From Nostoc sp. GT001 (GTDB lineage: Bacteria > Cyanobacteriota > Cyanobacteriia > Cyanobacteriales > Nostocaceae), in NCBI RefSeq assembly GCF_030382115.1, contig NZ_JAUDRJ010000003.1, forward strand, positions 3,525,304-3,589,303: a DNA stretch of 64,000 nucleotides. The letters are read 5' to 3'. The notes under the pieces are model-generated. The model saw nothing but the letters and a program-made list of their open reading frames with translations. It made no database searches and had not been told where the DNA came from. Every line of letters starts with the position of its first letter. The stretch's first letter is position 1. Shown one piece after another: positions 54,264-63,165 of this stretch. Both the position numbers and the translations under genes were made by a program.

Positions 54264-55247
54264 TTACCTCTTTTGAGGCACTAATACAGGTAGTTTCGGG
54301 GCATCGGCTGCAAATTTAGCGTGTTGTCCAACAGTCAAAACATTAAACTGACTGGATATAATTTCTAAACTTTTGTTCACTATTGCCAGCTTTTTGTAAG
54401 TGGGAACACTCATCCCAGGAAAGAATGAGAGTTCTGGCACATCTTCTTGACTTACAAAGTCTGTAGGATGGAGTAGTAAAGAAGGCTGGACGCGTGTAAC
54501 TTTACACAGCCACAGGGCAATTCGCAGGTACAGTAACGCCACTTCCGAAGAAAATGTACTCAGAAACATTATGTAACTGAAGTGAATTGGCACTTTAAAA
54601 ATTGGCATGGTAGTAACGGGAATCTCAGTCAGCTTATCCTTATCTAGTTGCCACTGGTAAGGTTTTAGAGGCTGCAAACCCTCTTTAAAACCGCCAAACA
54701 GCGCTTCCCGTTTTTTACGTTCTTCCTTGCTCAATTTACAAGTGATTAAATAATATGCTCGTGCTATAGGCCCCAAAAATGTGGGGAAAGTCGAAGCATC
54801 ATATTCGTATCCCCGTCGTGCTAAAACTTTCAATACTGCTGGAGAAAAACTGTATCCTGGCCCCCGAAAGCCGATAGGATGTTGATGAGTGACGCGCTTG
54901 ATATGTTCTTCGGCCAGTGCCACCTCTTCTTCAATCTCATTCTCTGAATACAGATGTAGCCAAGGATCGTGATAAAATGAATGGTTGCCAATTTCGTGAC
55001 TACAGCTAGCGATCGCTTGTATTGCTTTGGTATTCTTTTCTAGTGCTGCATCCTGACCGACAATGAATACTGTGATTGTCAAATCCCATTGCTTGAGAAT
55101 ATCTAAGAAACGAGGTACTGCGATATCCAGGTAAGAAGGATAAACCTCCCAACCCGGAGCGCCCTGATTTTTTAAATAAGACCAAATATTATCCAAATCT
55201 AAAGAAAGACTGGCTATTGGTTTGTTTTCTTTTTGCTTTGTTTTCAT
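54264..55247 (-). CDS. Polysaccharide deacetylase (NodB-like)
   Basis: A 327-residue carbohydrate esterase family 4 protein. The start of the NodB domain is IASLSLDLDNIWSYL, with the acidic pair DLD. The metal-binding His motif is HEIGNHSFYHDPW, and the conserved Arg region is GFRGPGYSFSPAVLKVLARR. These residues bind a divalent metal and remove acetyl (or formyl) groups from N-acetyl sugars or from other substrates. No signal peptide is seen, unlike enzymes acting on peptidoglycan, so the substrate may be a lipid-linked or cytoplasmic precursor. The C-terminal part (LLLHPTDFVSQEDVPELSFF) keeps the family's final His. It is separated from its neighbour by an IS element. Confidence 0.88.
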   Translation of the reverse strand: MKTKQKENKPIASLSLDLDNIWSYLKNQGAPGWEVYPSYLDIAVPRFLDILKQWDLTITVFIVGQDAALEKNTKAIQAIASCSHEIGNHSFYHDPWLHLYSENEIEEEVALAEEHIKRVTHQHPIGFRGPGYSFSPAVLKVLARRGYEYDASTFPTFLGPIARAYYLITCKLSKEERKKREALFGGFKEGLQPLKPYQWQLDKDKLTEIPVTTMPIFKVPIHFSYIMFLSTFSSEVALLYLRIALWLCKVTRVQPSLLLHPTDFVSQEDVPELSFFPGMSVPTYKKLAIVNKSLEIISSQFNVLTVGQHAKFAADAPKLPVLVPQKR

Positions 55248-55430
55248 TAGGAGTTAAATTATTTGGACAATTTTAAGCGTCAATTATAGTCTAAGGTTTG
55301 GACTTTATTGGTCAAGTTCCATAGTTCGAGCGGGGCTGATACCATTTTAGATTTTGGATTGGGAATTGCCTTGGTGTGCATCCATCTGTCACAATCATTT
55401 TTCAAATTGGTATGAGTTTAAGGGAAACCT

Positions 55431-56701
55431 CTGACGGGGTGACAAAGAGGCTAGAGCGCTGATTGAATAAGGGCCATAGCACGTAGACCCCTTTGAAAAT
55501 AGTGTAGTTTACCGGGCTTGAGACGCACAAGTGCGATCGCCAAATCTGACCAAAACTCCATAGCACCTACCCATAAACACCCATATAATCCAACCCAAAA
55601 AGCACTATGTCGGCGTGCATAACGCTTTAATTCTTGAAGCCGACCAACATATTGTTGTAGTCCCATTTTTCGGCAGTTGCGACCAGCGAAAACTGCAATT
55701 GTGTAGGCGATTGCAATCAATAAAATTAGTGCAATTAATCGTTGTCCAGTTGCGTACGTTGATTCCAAATTATAACCACCAGTTTTACAATCTTTAAACA
55801 TAGCTTCGATGCGACTTCGCAACTTAAATGCTTTAATCGCATCTGCGAGACTATCAAGATTTGTTAGTAAAAACCAGCCAGCAGGCTCAAGCTTACCACG
55901 ATATTTACGCTTGTAATACCCGGCCAAATTAAACTTAGCAAAACCTTTTTGTTTAGTAGCTTGAATTGACGACAAAAACAATGAGATACCTGGCTTTAAT
56001 CCCAAAGATTGTAACCGTTGATATGATTGATTATCTTGCCGAATATAAGTACCTTGTTTTTGACGCAACACAAAGGTAATTCCCTTGCTATCTAACCAAT
56101 TCGCTAGTTTGATGCTATGAAATTCTCTATCGCCTAATATCAGTATTTGATATCCTTTAAATAACCGCAGCAGTGGTCGAATTAACTCTTTTTGCTCACC
56201 TAAATTACTACATCCTCTTTTGGGTAACAATAGCCAGTACACAGGTATTGCTCTTTTCTGTTCAATTAAGCTGATTACAAATACGTTTTCTGACCGCCAT
56301 TGGGTTCTATCAATGGTGAATATCAGTTTTTTCTGTCCGCGTATATGGCTGTTTCTTACCCATCTTTTTATTAGGGGAAACCACAGGTATTGAATTGATA
56401 ATTGGGGAATTAATAAAAATCTTTGTATGCTCCTTCGTCTACTCTCAAATTTTATTGGTTGTGGAAATATAGATGAGAGCTTTTCTATCGTTACAGTTTT
56501 ATGAAACTGTAACAGCATCACTAAGATTTCTAGCATCTTGTACTGCGTAGGTGTCAGTACATTTTGAGCGCAGTTTTGGTAGAATTTAGGTAACATTATC
56601 ATTTGATAGGTCTTGTTGAGAATACCTGACCTATCTTTTTTACCCCAAAACGGTCACACTCTTCTCCTGTCTTTGCTTCAGCTGCTTTGTCACCCCGTCA
56701 G
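55431..56701 (-). mobile_element. Complete IS4-type insertion sequence
   Basis: A 1271-bp element. The 17-bp ends CTGACGGGGTGACAAAG (55431-55447) and its exact reverse complement (56685-56701) bound it. The flanks carry a perfect 9-bp target duplication GGGAAACCT (55422-55430 and 56702-56710). It contains one intact transposase. It lies between the deacetylase gene and the aspartoacylase gene and interrupts no recognised gene. Confidence 0.93.
55451..56602 (-). CDS. IS4-family transposase
   Basis: A 383-residue DDE transposase. Catalytic residues are in LIFTIDRTQWR (first Asp), LILGDREFHS (second Asp) and RSRIEAMFKDCKTGGYNLES (Glu of the YREK-like region). The C-terminal RNCRKMGLQQYV and N-terminal LIPQLSIQYLWFPLIKRWVR fit the IS4 family. 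The frame is intact within perfect element ends, so it should be active. The start could be the second Met (MLPKFYQNC). Confidence 0.92.
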   Translation of the reverse strand: MIMLPKFYQNCAQNVLTPTQYKMLEILVMLLQFHKTVTIEKLSSIFPQPIKFESRRRSIQRFLLIPQLSIQYLWFPLIKRWVRNSHIRGQKKLIFTIDRTQWRSENVFVISLIEQKRAIPVYWLLLPKRGCSNLGEQKELIRPLLRLFKGYQILILGDREFHSIKLANWLDSKGITFVLRQKQGTYIRQDNQSYQRLQSLGLKPGISLFLSSIQATKQKGFAKFNLAGYYKRKYRGKLEPAGWFLLTNLDSLADAIKAFKLRSRIEAMFKDCKTGGYNLESTYATGQRLIALILLIAIAYTIAVFAGRNCRKMGLQQYVGRLQELKRYARRHSAFWVGLYGCLWVGAMEFWSDLAIALVRLKPGKLHYFQRGLRAMALIQSAL

Positions 56702-56710
56702 GGGAAACCT

Positions 56711-57289
56711 CAAGCTAGAATGTTTGCGGCTCCTAATTTTCAAAATAAAGAGTTACTTTAAGAGCAGCATTTCGTAGGCATCGCCCGTCATATTATGTCT
56801 GCTTGATTACTTATTAGGGACTTCCAAATAAAAAAACATCCCAAATTTTCTTGTGGGATGGGTGTCCCCACCCGTCCCAGATTTAGGGCGCTCATGTTGC
56901 CAACCCCACAAAATGGATAATTTATTTCTTGGAAGTCCCTTAAACCCGAATCATATCATGTCCGCTTGATTGCTTATTAAACCCGAAGAACCCCACCCCG
57001 CCAAAGCTGTGCTTTGTCTCCCCTCCCCGCCTGCGGAGAGGGGGTTGGGGGTGGGGTTATTTTATTATGGGTAATTTGGCGGACATGATATCACCCCATC
57101 CCACCAAAGCTACGCTTTGTATCTCCTCCCCAATGCTTTGGCTATGGTGTACACACAAGTACTTTCGTCCGCAACACAAGTCTTTTTTGAGCCTTTGAGG
57201 GAATAAAAAACAGCTTTATTTTTCGAGAGGGGTTGGAGAGATTAAAAATCTGTGGAGCCACTCTAAAAGACTTGTGTTTGATCCACATC
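56711..57289. other. Repeat-rich spacer with a MITE copy and a GC-rich palindrome
   Basis: About 580 bp. 56816-56940 is a MITE-like element with ends GGGACTTCCAA ... TTGGAAGTCCC and TTA on both sides. It is flanked by two copies of a roughly 20-bp sequence of GTC(T/C)GCTTGATT(A/G)CTTATTA type. 56990-57062 is the long inverted repeat AACCCCACCCC ... GGGGTGGGGTT found across Nostoc. The rest is unassigned and holds no gene. Confidence 0.6.
56816..56940. mobile_element. MITE-like element, second family copy
   Basis: The ends AGGGACTTCCAAATAAAA and the reverse complement TTGGAAGTCCCT pair as inverted repeats, with TTA on both flanks as a possible target duplication. The interior resembles the 44235-44350 element (GTGGGATGGGTGTCCCCACC). 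There is no transposase, so it depends on one elsewhere. Confidence 0.65.
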
Positions 57290-58174
57290 CTAGATGTTGA
57301 TTTGCTGCCTTTGGGTTAAACACATAGCAATTCCCTTTTCGTAGTAAGCTGCCTCATTAATAAAAATTGGCCAAACAGTAGATGCACCTTCATAAACAAT
57401 TGTTTTATCGTCAAAAGTTATAAAGATTGGATCTCCTGGGTTCAAGGCTTGATAATCCTTATCCTGAAAATCTGGATGAATCATCCCAAAGATTGTACCA
57501 TCCGATTTTTTTGGGTAGTCCACAACTGATAAGTGGTCATAGAGAATCAACGTTTCATTATTTGATGGAATTTTACCTTGGTTAAACTGTTCTAGGTAGT
57601 CCAGAAGGGCGCGAACAAGTTCCTCTGTTTGTTGGAACAGCGTTGCTTTTAAAAGTCCTTGGGCAATTGGGCCAACCTCAAACGCAAAGCCTAATTCGCA
57701 CAGAGAATTTACAAATGGGTTTTCTGCAATTGATTTAAAAGAACAGCGATAAACCTTAACTAAAGGATTAAGTTGGCTCAGATAAGCAGCAAATTTCAAG
57801 TTTAAGGGATGACTGTTTACTAAAATAATTGTCAAGCCCATATTAGCCGTACTGCTGTGCAAGTCTAAGATGAAATCAGCTTGTTTATCCCCATTTGATG
57901 CTAGGGTATTCTGGATTAATTTAGCTTGCAATTCTTCGTAACTTTTCAGAGTCGGATTTTGTAAATCTTGCTTGAGAAAACAGCGATTTAAATCTTTCTC
58001 TACATATCGTCTCCCGGCGGCAAAAGCATTGGGATTTGCTAACAGAGTGACTGTCTCAAAACTCGGTCTAGTAATTAAATCGGGAAACTGGGCAAATTTC
58101 TGGATTAGGTAGGCTCCTGTAAACTCATTGCCATGAGTTCCACCGACAATTGCAACTCGATTAATCTGGTTCAT
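57290..58174 (-). CDS. Aspartoacylase family protein
   Basis: A 294-residue zinc hydrolase of the AstE/aspartoacylase group. Zinc ligands are His14 and Glu17 (GGTHGNEFTG), and the third His is in LDLHSSTANMG. VEKDLNRCFL carries the substrate-binding Asn-Arg. GFAFEVGPIAQG holds the catalytic Glu. Aspartoacylase frees aspartate from N-acetyl-aspartate; in cyanobacteria the substrate may instead be another N-acyl amino acid. Its ATG overlaps the stop of the upstream glutathionyl-hydroquinone reductase gene by four bases, so both are translated from one message. Confidence 0.92.
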   Translation of the reverse strand: MNQINRVAIVGGTHGNEFTGAYLIQKFAQFPDLITRPSFETVTLLANPNAFAAGRRYVEKDLNRCFLKQDLQNPTLKSYEELQAKLIQNTLASNGDKQADFILDLHSSTANMGLTIILVNSHPLNLKFAAYLSQLNPLVKVYRCSFKSIAENPFVNSLCELGFAFEVGPIAQGLLKATLFQQTEELVRALLDYLEQFNQGKIPSNNETLILYDHLSVVDYPKKSDGTIFGMIHPDFQDKDYQALNPGDPIFITFDDKTIVYEGASTVWPIFINEAAYYEKGIAMCLTQRQQINI

Positions 58175-59226
58175 GAAGCATTCACTTTGCCAATGCGATC
58201 GCGATCGTGTGGTTGATTAAGATAGGACATATCAGGGCCATTGGGGATAATTCCACCGGGGTTGAGTGGAAATAGGTTTCCGTAGTAGTCCCGCTTCACA
58301 GTTTCTACGTCGCAAGTGTCAGCCACACCTGGAAGCTGATACAAATCGCGCAGATAAGCTCCAAGATTCTGATAGTCTCGAATTCGCTGCTTATTGCATT
58401 TAAATAGCCCATAGTAAGCACTATCAAACCGAAATAAGGTTGTGAATAACCGCACATCTGCAAGTGTCAGATGTTCACCGCAGAGATAGCGATTAGTCTG
58501 CAATGCAAGTTCAATCTCATCGAGAGTTGCGAACAGTTCATTACAGGCTTGATTGTATGCTTCTTGAGTCTGGGCAAAGCCGCAGCGATACACGCCGTTA
58601 TTTACCGCGTGATAAATCTTTTCATTCCACCAGTCAATTTTCTCTTTAAGTTCTTCTGGGTAAAGATTTAGCGTCGGATTGTTTGCAAACTCGTTAAATT
58701 CAGAGTTCAGCATGACGATAATCTCTGAACTCTCATTATTGACAATAGTTTTTGTTTGGTTATCCCATAGTACTGGAACTGTAGAGCGTCCACTATAGCC
58801 GGGTTCTGCCTTTTGATAAAATTCAGCCAGTGTGCGACAACCTTCTTCTTCATCGTTAAATATCCAACCGCCTTCAATGGGCGAAGGAGAGACGATACAC
58901 ACTGATATTACCGCGTCGAGTTTTTTTAGCGATCGCACAACTAAAGTTCGATGCGCCCAAGGACAGCCCAGCCCAACATAAAGTTTGTAGCGCCCCGTTG
59001 CTGGTGGGTGTGGATTCCCTGATTCTGTGCCGATAAACTTGCGAAACTGGCTATTAGGACGAATATATGCTCCCGACTGATTGCGAGGAGCAAGGTTTGA
59101 CATCATTATCTGCCACATAGTCGTCCAAACAAACTTTCCTACCCAGATAATCAGCTTGGGAGGAAGCGACTTGCCTTTCTTCTTGGGGAGCTTTTTCTCG
59201 TCATCCATTGGAGTTGAGTTAGTCAT
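58171..59226 (-). CDS. Glutathionyl-hydroquinone reductase (ECM4/YqjG type)
   Basis: A 351-residue glutathione S-transferase of the Xi class. The active-site Cys88 is in VGLGCPWAHRTLVVRSLKK, and the C-terminal helical domain contains LTLADVRLFTTLFRFD and YYGLFKCNKQRIRDYQNLGA, both family hallmarks. These enzymes reduce glutathionyl-hydroquinones formed from quinones. The N-terminal 40 residues are basic, with a hydrophobic stretch (LPPKLIIWVGKFVWTTMWQI) that may associate with membrane. The downstream aspartoacylase gene is coupled by a four-base overlap (ATGA). Confidence 0.93.
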   Translation of the reverse strand: MTNSTPMDDEKKLPKKKGKSLPPKLIIWVGKFVWTTMWQIMMSNLAPRNQSGAYIRPNSQFRKFIGTESGNPHPPATGRYKLYVGLGCPWAHRTLVVRSLKKLDAVISVCIVSPSPIEGGWIFNDEEEGCRTLAEFYQKAEPGYSGRSTVPVLWDNQTKTIVNNESSEIIVMLNSEFNEFANNPTLNLYPEELKEKIDWWNEKIYHAVNNGVYRCGFAQTQEAYNQACNELFATLDEIELALQTNRYLCGEHLTLADVRLFTTLFRFDSAYYGLFKCNKQRIRDYQNLGAYLRDLYQLPGVADTCDVETVKRDYYGNLFPLNPGGIIPNGPDMSYLNQPHDRDRIGKVNAS

Positions 59227-59389
59227 GGCGACAATTTTGCTTTAGGAGCGATCGACGTATCTTCAGATTTCTTACTTTAACTCTACTACGCTTTGCCTGA
59301 ACTATTGGATCTATATGACAATATTGTTGATACCGATATCGCTTTAAAGACAACTTATAAGCTAGCGATCGCTTATTTTCAATAATAGT
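59227..59389. other. Spacer upstream of the glutathionyl-hydroquinone reductase
   Basis: A short AT-rich region with two HIP1-like GCGATCGC sites. It must hold the promoter for the reductase-aspartoacylase pair. No element is recognised. Confidence 0.35.
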
Positions 59390-61972
59390 TTATTCTGTTT
59401 CAGAATCTCTATCTACTTTGTAAGCCTGTAATAAATATTCTCCATTGAAGTGAATGAGATGAGTAGAATCTTCCGCAACCCAAACATCGGTTTCCCAAGC
59501 AATCTCAGCCAAATACTCTACCATCGCTTTCCGACTTAAAAAAGTTGTTACCATTACAAGGGGGATTTTTAGATCGGCAAAGATAACTTCAAGTTCTTTC
59601 TTCCGTTTAGGGTTAATTGGCCCATGAGAAGTTACAGCTTCAATTAAAACTAGCCAATCATTTTTTAGATAATGGATAATTACATCAGGCATTTTTCCGT
59701 GAGAATCGATAGTAACACCCAAATTTCTCAATGCCACTTCATTAAAATACGCGAATTTTTCATCTGTATCACCAACATAAATCAGTTTTGCTCCAGGTGT
59801 AAAACGTTCTGCAAACTCCTTAATAATCTTTTCGATCAGAATATTCTGTCCACCTGGCGATAGAGTTTTCACCTCTCCTTCAATCACTATCGGAATACGT
59901 GATAGTTCCCGCTCCTGAGCATATCGTTTTTTCAAAGTTTCAACTGAAGCTAGGTAAGTATGAATGCTCTTTTTCCATTCAGTAGTTCCATAAGTACGTA
60001 ATAGTTCAAGCGTACTTTCTTCAATCTGATATACTGTTTTCGGACTGTTAACGGGGCGTTCAGGTGCATCTGGATTTACAATTATCAAAGCCGCATCTAA
60101 AAATTGATGGACTGTTTGACGGCGAACAGTTTCCCGTGTATTAGGTTTATATGTTTTGCCATAGTGCAGTGCCATAAATTCCATCATTGGCGTAATTCCC
60201 ATTAATGGAGATGCAGCAGTTTCCCAAGAATCTGTTGGCTTTAAGTTAAGTAGAGCTAGCAGAGTTAAGGCTGAACGCTCATTAAGTTGTGCCCGTGGAA
60301 GTCCAAGTTCAATTAGAATTTGGAGTGCTTCATCAATACGGGTTTTAATTATTAAGGGGTTGTTTTCAGACTGATTGCTCATACTCAGTAACTCTTCTTG
60401 CAGAAGTTGATCAATTTCTTTCTGTGATGGAAAATGCTCAGTAATAGATAGCCCGACAGTCATTAGTTGTGCTATTGTCGGATATTTTAAATTTCGTAAA
60501 TCGGTTGCATTAACCTGAGTATGTCCATTAAACAACCGAAAAAATGCGTCAACGAGGCTAGAGTTAAGATAAGCAGCAAGACCACGTGCTAGGGTAAGAT
60601 TAAGTCCTCTTCCGTTCTTGTGAAAATAATTCAGGTGATTTTCAAAGCCTACCCAAGAACAATTTATTTTGTTAGCATCATATACAACAGCAACAACTCG
60701 TTTTTTTTCCTCTTTGGAGGAGAATCGTTTAGTCAAAACATAATGTTCATTTGGTACTAAAAGAGATACAGTTTCTTCTGCATATACCAGAGCTTGGTGT
60801 TTTTTAGTTACCTTGGGATGCTCAATATATCCTCCTGAGAAATTCAATGGATAAATCAAGGGAACAGTATTTTTGTCTGGCATTAAACACAGATATTCTT
60901 TAGCGCGAAAATCTACAACCCGTCCCGTTGATACAGTTAATTCTAGGTCTTTTAATGTACAGGTAAAATTAGCTATTTTTTTAATAAAGTGCTGACTTAA
61001 TGTATCGGGGATAATGTGAATAAATTGTTGCGAGTCGTTGGGAAGAACTATCTCTGTATAAGCTAATGAATTGGACAATATAAAATCATCATCAGCATTT
61101 GAACTTGTACTAATGGTTACATTGTCAAACTTTGGTTTTTGTTTAACAGCATGAATAATAATTGTTTCTTGCAAAACTTCATCATCACTAAAAGCTTCCT
61201 GTCTGGAATCAAAAAGATGTATCTGGTTTAAAGCCATCATTTCCAAAAACATTCTGCGGAAGTCTCTAAAATATGGCCCATTACAGAAACTACGCGGCGA
61301 AATAGCTACAAGCTCTCCTCTTGATTCAAGAAGCTGAACCGTAGCAGCGATAAAACCTGTATATAGATTGCTGGCTTCTAATCCTATAGAACGTAATAAA
61401 TTACGAACTTTGGAATGAGCGTTAATTTTTAAATATGGGGGATTGAGAATAGCGTGGGTAAATCTGTAATTGTCAGGATTATCGAACAAACTAGGGCCAA
61501 GAAGTCTGACTGCATCCTCAATAAAATCTGTATCCCGAATCTCATAGTTTAAAGAAATCCCAGCTATTTGACATTCTCTGGTACATAATTTCAATGTCTG
61601 ATGCAAATACTCAATCAGAAAAGGATCGATTTCATAGGCAACAATATCTAAATTGACTGGACGTTGTTGGCTGTGACAAAGTTTAGCTACAAAGGCTGCA
61701 AGTAATGAGCCAACTCCTGCTCCAGCATCAAGTAAAGATATTTGAGGAAGATCGAGTTTGCCAAACATCCCAACCATTAATTCTGCTACTGTAGCAGGAG
61801 TCAAAAATTGACCCAGTTTTCCTTTTTGCTTTTGATCCTGTTTCAAGCTTGCAGCAATCCTCAGAATATCTACTTCACCAAGTAAGTTTCTGGCAGAACA
61901 TTTCGACAAGCTTTTAAATTCCAACGGCTTGTGATGATTGTCTGTAAACTCTCTACTGCTTGATTGAAACAT
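59390..61972 (-). CDS. Fused N6-adenine methyltransferase and BsuBI/PstI-type restriction enzyme
   Basis: An 860-residue single-chain restriction-modification protein. Residues about 50-500 are a methyltransferase: GKLGQFLTPATVAELMVGMF, SAM motif I LDAGAGVGSL (81-90) and the catalytic NPPY (177-180). Residues about 510-850 match the BsuBI/PstI endonuclease family, with the helical N-terminal part ending at GTTEWKKSIHTYLASVETLK and the nuclease core PDVIIHYLKNDWLVLIEAVT followed by GPINPKRKKEL. PstI and BsuBI cut CTGCAG and usually occur as separate genes for enzyme and methylase. In this protein both are in one chain. The specificity is likely near CTGCAG but unproven. AT-rich flanks and no neighbours of like kind suggest transfer. 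Confidence 0.88.
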   Translation of the reverse strand: MFQSSSREFTDNHHKPLEFKSLSKCSARNLLGEVDILRIAASLKQDQKQKGKLGQFLTPATVAELMVGMFGKLDLPQISLLDAGAGVGSLLAAFVAKLCHSQQRPVNLDIVAYEIDPFLIEYLHQTLKLCTRECQIAGISLNYEIRDTDFIEDAVRLLGPSLFDNPDNYRFTHAILNPPYLKINAHSKVRNLLRSIGLEASNLYTGFIAATVQLLESRGELVAISPRSFCNGPYFRDFRRMFLEMMALNQIHLFDSRQEAFSDDEVLQETIIIHAVKQKPKFDNVTISTSSNADDDFILSNSLAYTEIVLPNDSQQFIHIIPDTLSQHFIKKIANFTCTLKDLELTVSTGRVVDFRAKEYLCLMPDKNTVPLIYPLNFSGGYIEHPKVTKKHQALVYAEETVSLLVPNEHYVLTKRFSSKEEKKRVVAVVYDANKINCSWVGFENHLNYFHKNGRGLNLTLARGLAAYLNSSLVDAFFRLFNGHTQVNATDLRNLKYPTIAQLMTVGLSITEHFPSQKEIDQLLQEELLSMSNQSENNPLIIKTRIDEALQILIELGLPRAQLNERSALTLLALLNLKPTDSWETAASPLMGITPMMEFMALHYGKTYKPNTRETVRRQTVHQFLDAALIIVNPDAPERPVNSPKTVYQIEESTLELLRTYGTTEWKKSIHTYLASVETLKKRYAQERELSRIPIVIEGEVKTLSPGGQNILIEKIIKEFAERFTPGAKLIYVGDTDEKFAYFNEVALRNLGVTIDSHGKMPDVIIHYLKNDWLVLIEAVTSHGPINPKRKKELEVIFADLKIPLVMVTTFLSRKAMVEYLAEIAWETDVWVAEDSTHLIHFNGEYLLQAYKVDRDSETE

Positions 61973-62090
61973 TACGGTTCATTTTCACAGAGCAAAAACT
62001 AACTTTATCAGGTTTTGAATTTACGCCATGATATTTTAAGGAGAAACTGATGCAAGAAGCGTCCCTTTATCCAAAAATTATTTTAAAATT

Positions 62091-63077
62091 ATGCTTCAGG
62101 CTAAAGTCTTCGTTACTCGTCGCCTACCGATCGAATTAGAGCCACTGCGATCGCTTGCCATTGTCGAAGTTTGGCCAGAACGCCAACCCCCTCCATACGA
62201 AATTTTACTAGAAAAAGTCAAGGAAATAGATGGATTGCTATGTCTGCTGACTGACCAAATCGATCGCCAACTCATCAAGTCTGGAAAACTCAAAGTCATC
62301 AGTCAAATGGCGGTAGGTTACGATAACATTGACATTGCCGCAGCCACGGCACGACAAATTCCCGTCGGTAATACTCCTGGGGTGTTAACCGATGCTACCG
62401 CAGATTTTGCTTGGGCATTACTAATGGCAGCTGCACGGCGCGTAGTAGAGGCTGATCGATTTACTCGTGCAGGTTTATGGCAGACTTGGGAACCAGATTT
62501 GTTGTTGGGGCCAAATGTTACGGGTGCTACCTTGGGGATTGTTGGTTTTGGGCGAATTGGTCAAGCAGTTGCTCGCCGTGCCAAAGGATTTGAAATGCAG
62601 ATATTGTACACGAGTAGGCAACGATGCAGCCCAGAGTTAGAACAATCTCTAGGTGTGGAGTTTGCTACGTTAGAACACTTACTGCAAGAATCAGATTTTG
62701 TGACACTGCACACACCATCGGCTGATGATACTTATCATTTAATTAGCGATCGCCAATTTGAGTTGATGAAGCGATCGGCTATTTTGATTAACACGGCGCG
62801 GGGAACTATTGTAGATCCAAATTCTCTCTATCGCGCCCTTGCAAGTGGTCAAATTGCGGCGGCGGCTGTAGATGTCACCGAACCAGAACCGATTCCTAGT
62901 AATAGCCTATTGTTAACCTTAGAAAATCTAATTATTGCACCTCATATTGGCAGTGCCAGCCGTCAAACGCGCTCAAAAATGGCTTCAATGGCGATCGCTA
63001 ATTTAATTGCGGGATTGAGGGGCGATCGCTTGGCTAATTGTGTCAACCCTGAAATTTATAATTCACATCAGGCGTGA
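62091..63077 (+). CDS. D-2-hydroxyacid dehydrogenase (glyoxylate/hydroxypyruvate reductase type)
   Basis: A 328-residue NAD(P)-dependent dehydrogenase. The nucleotide motif is GIVGFGRIGQAVARR (residues about 146-160), and the catalytic residues are Arg in INTARG, Glu in VTEPEP and His in APHIGSASRQ. The block KVISQMAVGYDNIDIAAATA is the substrate-binding part of the family. Members reduce glyoxylate or hydroxypyruvate, or oxidise D-lactate or D-glycerate; GxxxNTPGVLTDATAD favours the glyoxylate/hydroxypyruvate group, as needed in cyanobacterial photorespiration. It is divergent from the restriction enzyme gene and convergent with the porin gene. Confidence 0.92.
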   Translation: MLQAKVFVTRRLPIELEPLRSLAIVEVWPERQPPPYEILLEKVKEIDGLLCLLTDQIDRQLIKSGKLKVISQMAVGYDNIDIAAATARQIPVGNTPGVLTDATADFAWALLMAAARRVVEADRFTRAGLWQTWEPDLLLGPNVTGATLGIVGFGRIGQAVARRAKGFEMQILYTSRQRCSPELEQSLGVEFATLEHLLQESDFVTLHTPSADDTYHLISDRQFELMKRSAILINTARGTIVDPNSLYRALASGQIAAAAVDVTEPEPIPSNSLLLTLENLIIAPHIGSASRQTRSKMASMAIANLIAGLRGDRLANCVNPEIYNSHQA

Positions 63078-63122
63078 ATTATAAACGCCCTCAATCTAGT
63101 ACTACAAGGCGAAAGTCAAAAA

Positions 63123-63142
63123 GGACGCATAGTTATGCGTCC
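63123..63142 (-). terminator. Terminator of the porin gene
   Basis: GGACGCATAGTTATGCGTCC is a hairpin. On the minus strand it is followed by TTTTTGAC, so it should end the porin transcript, whose stop codon lies 23 bp before it. Confidence 0.8.
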
Positions 63143-63165
63143 CTAAAGCAAATTGCTGTAAACCT

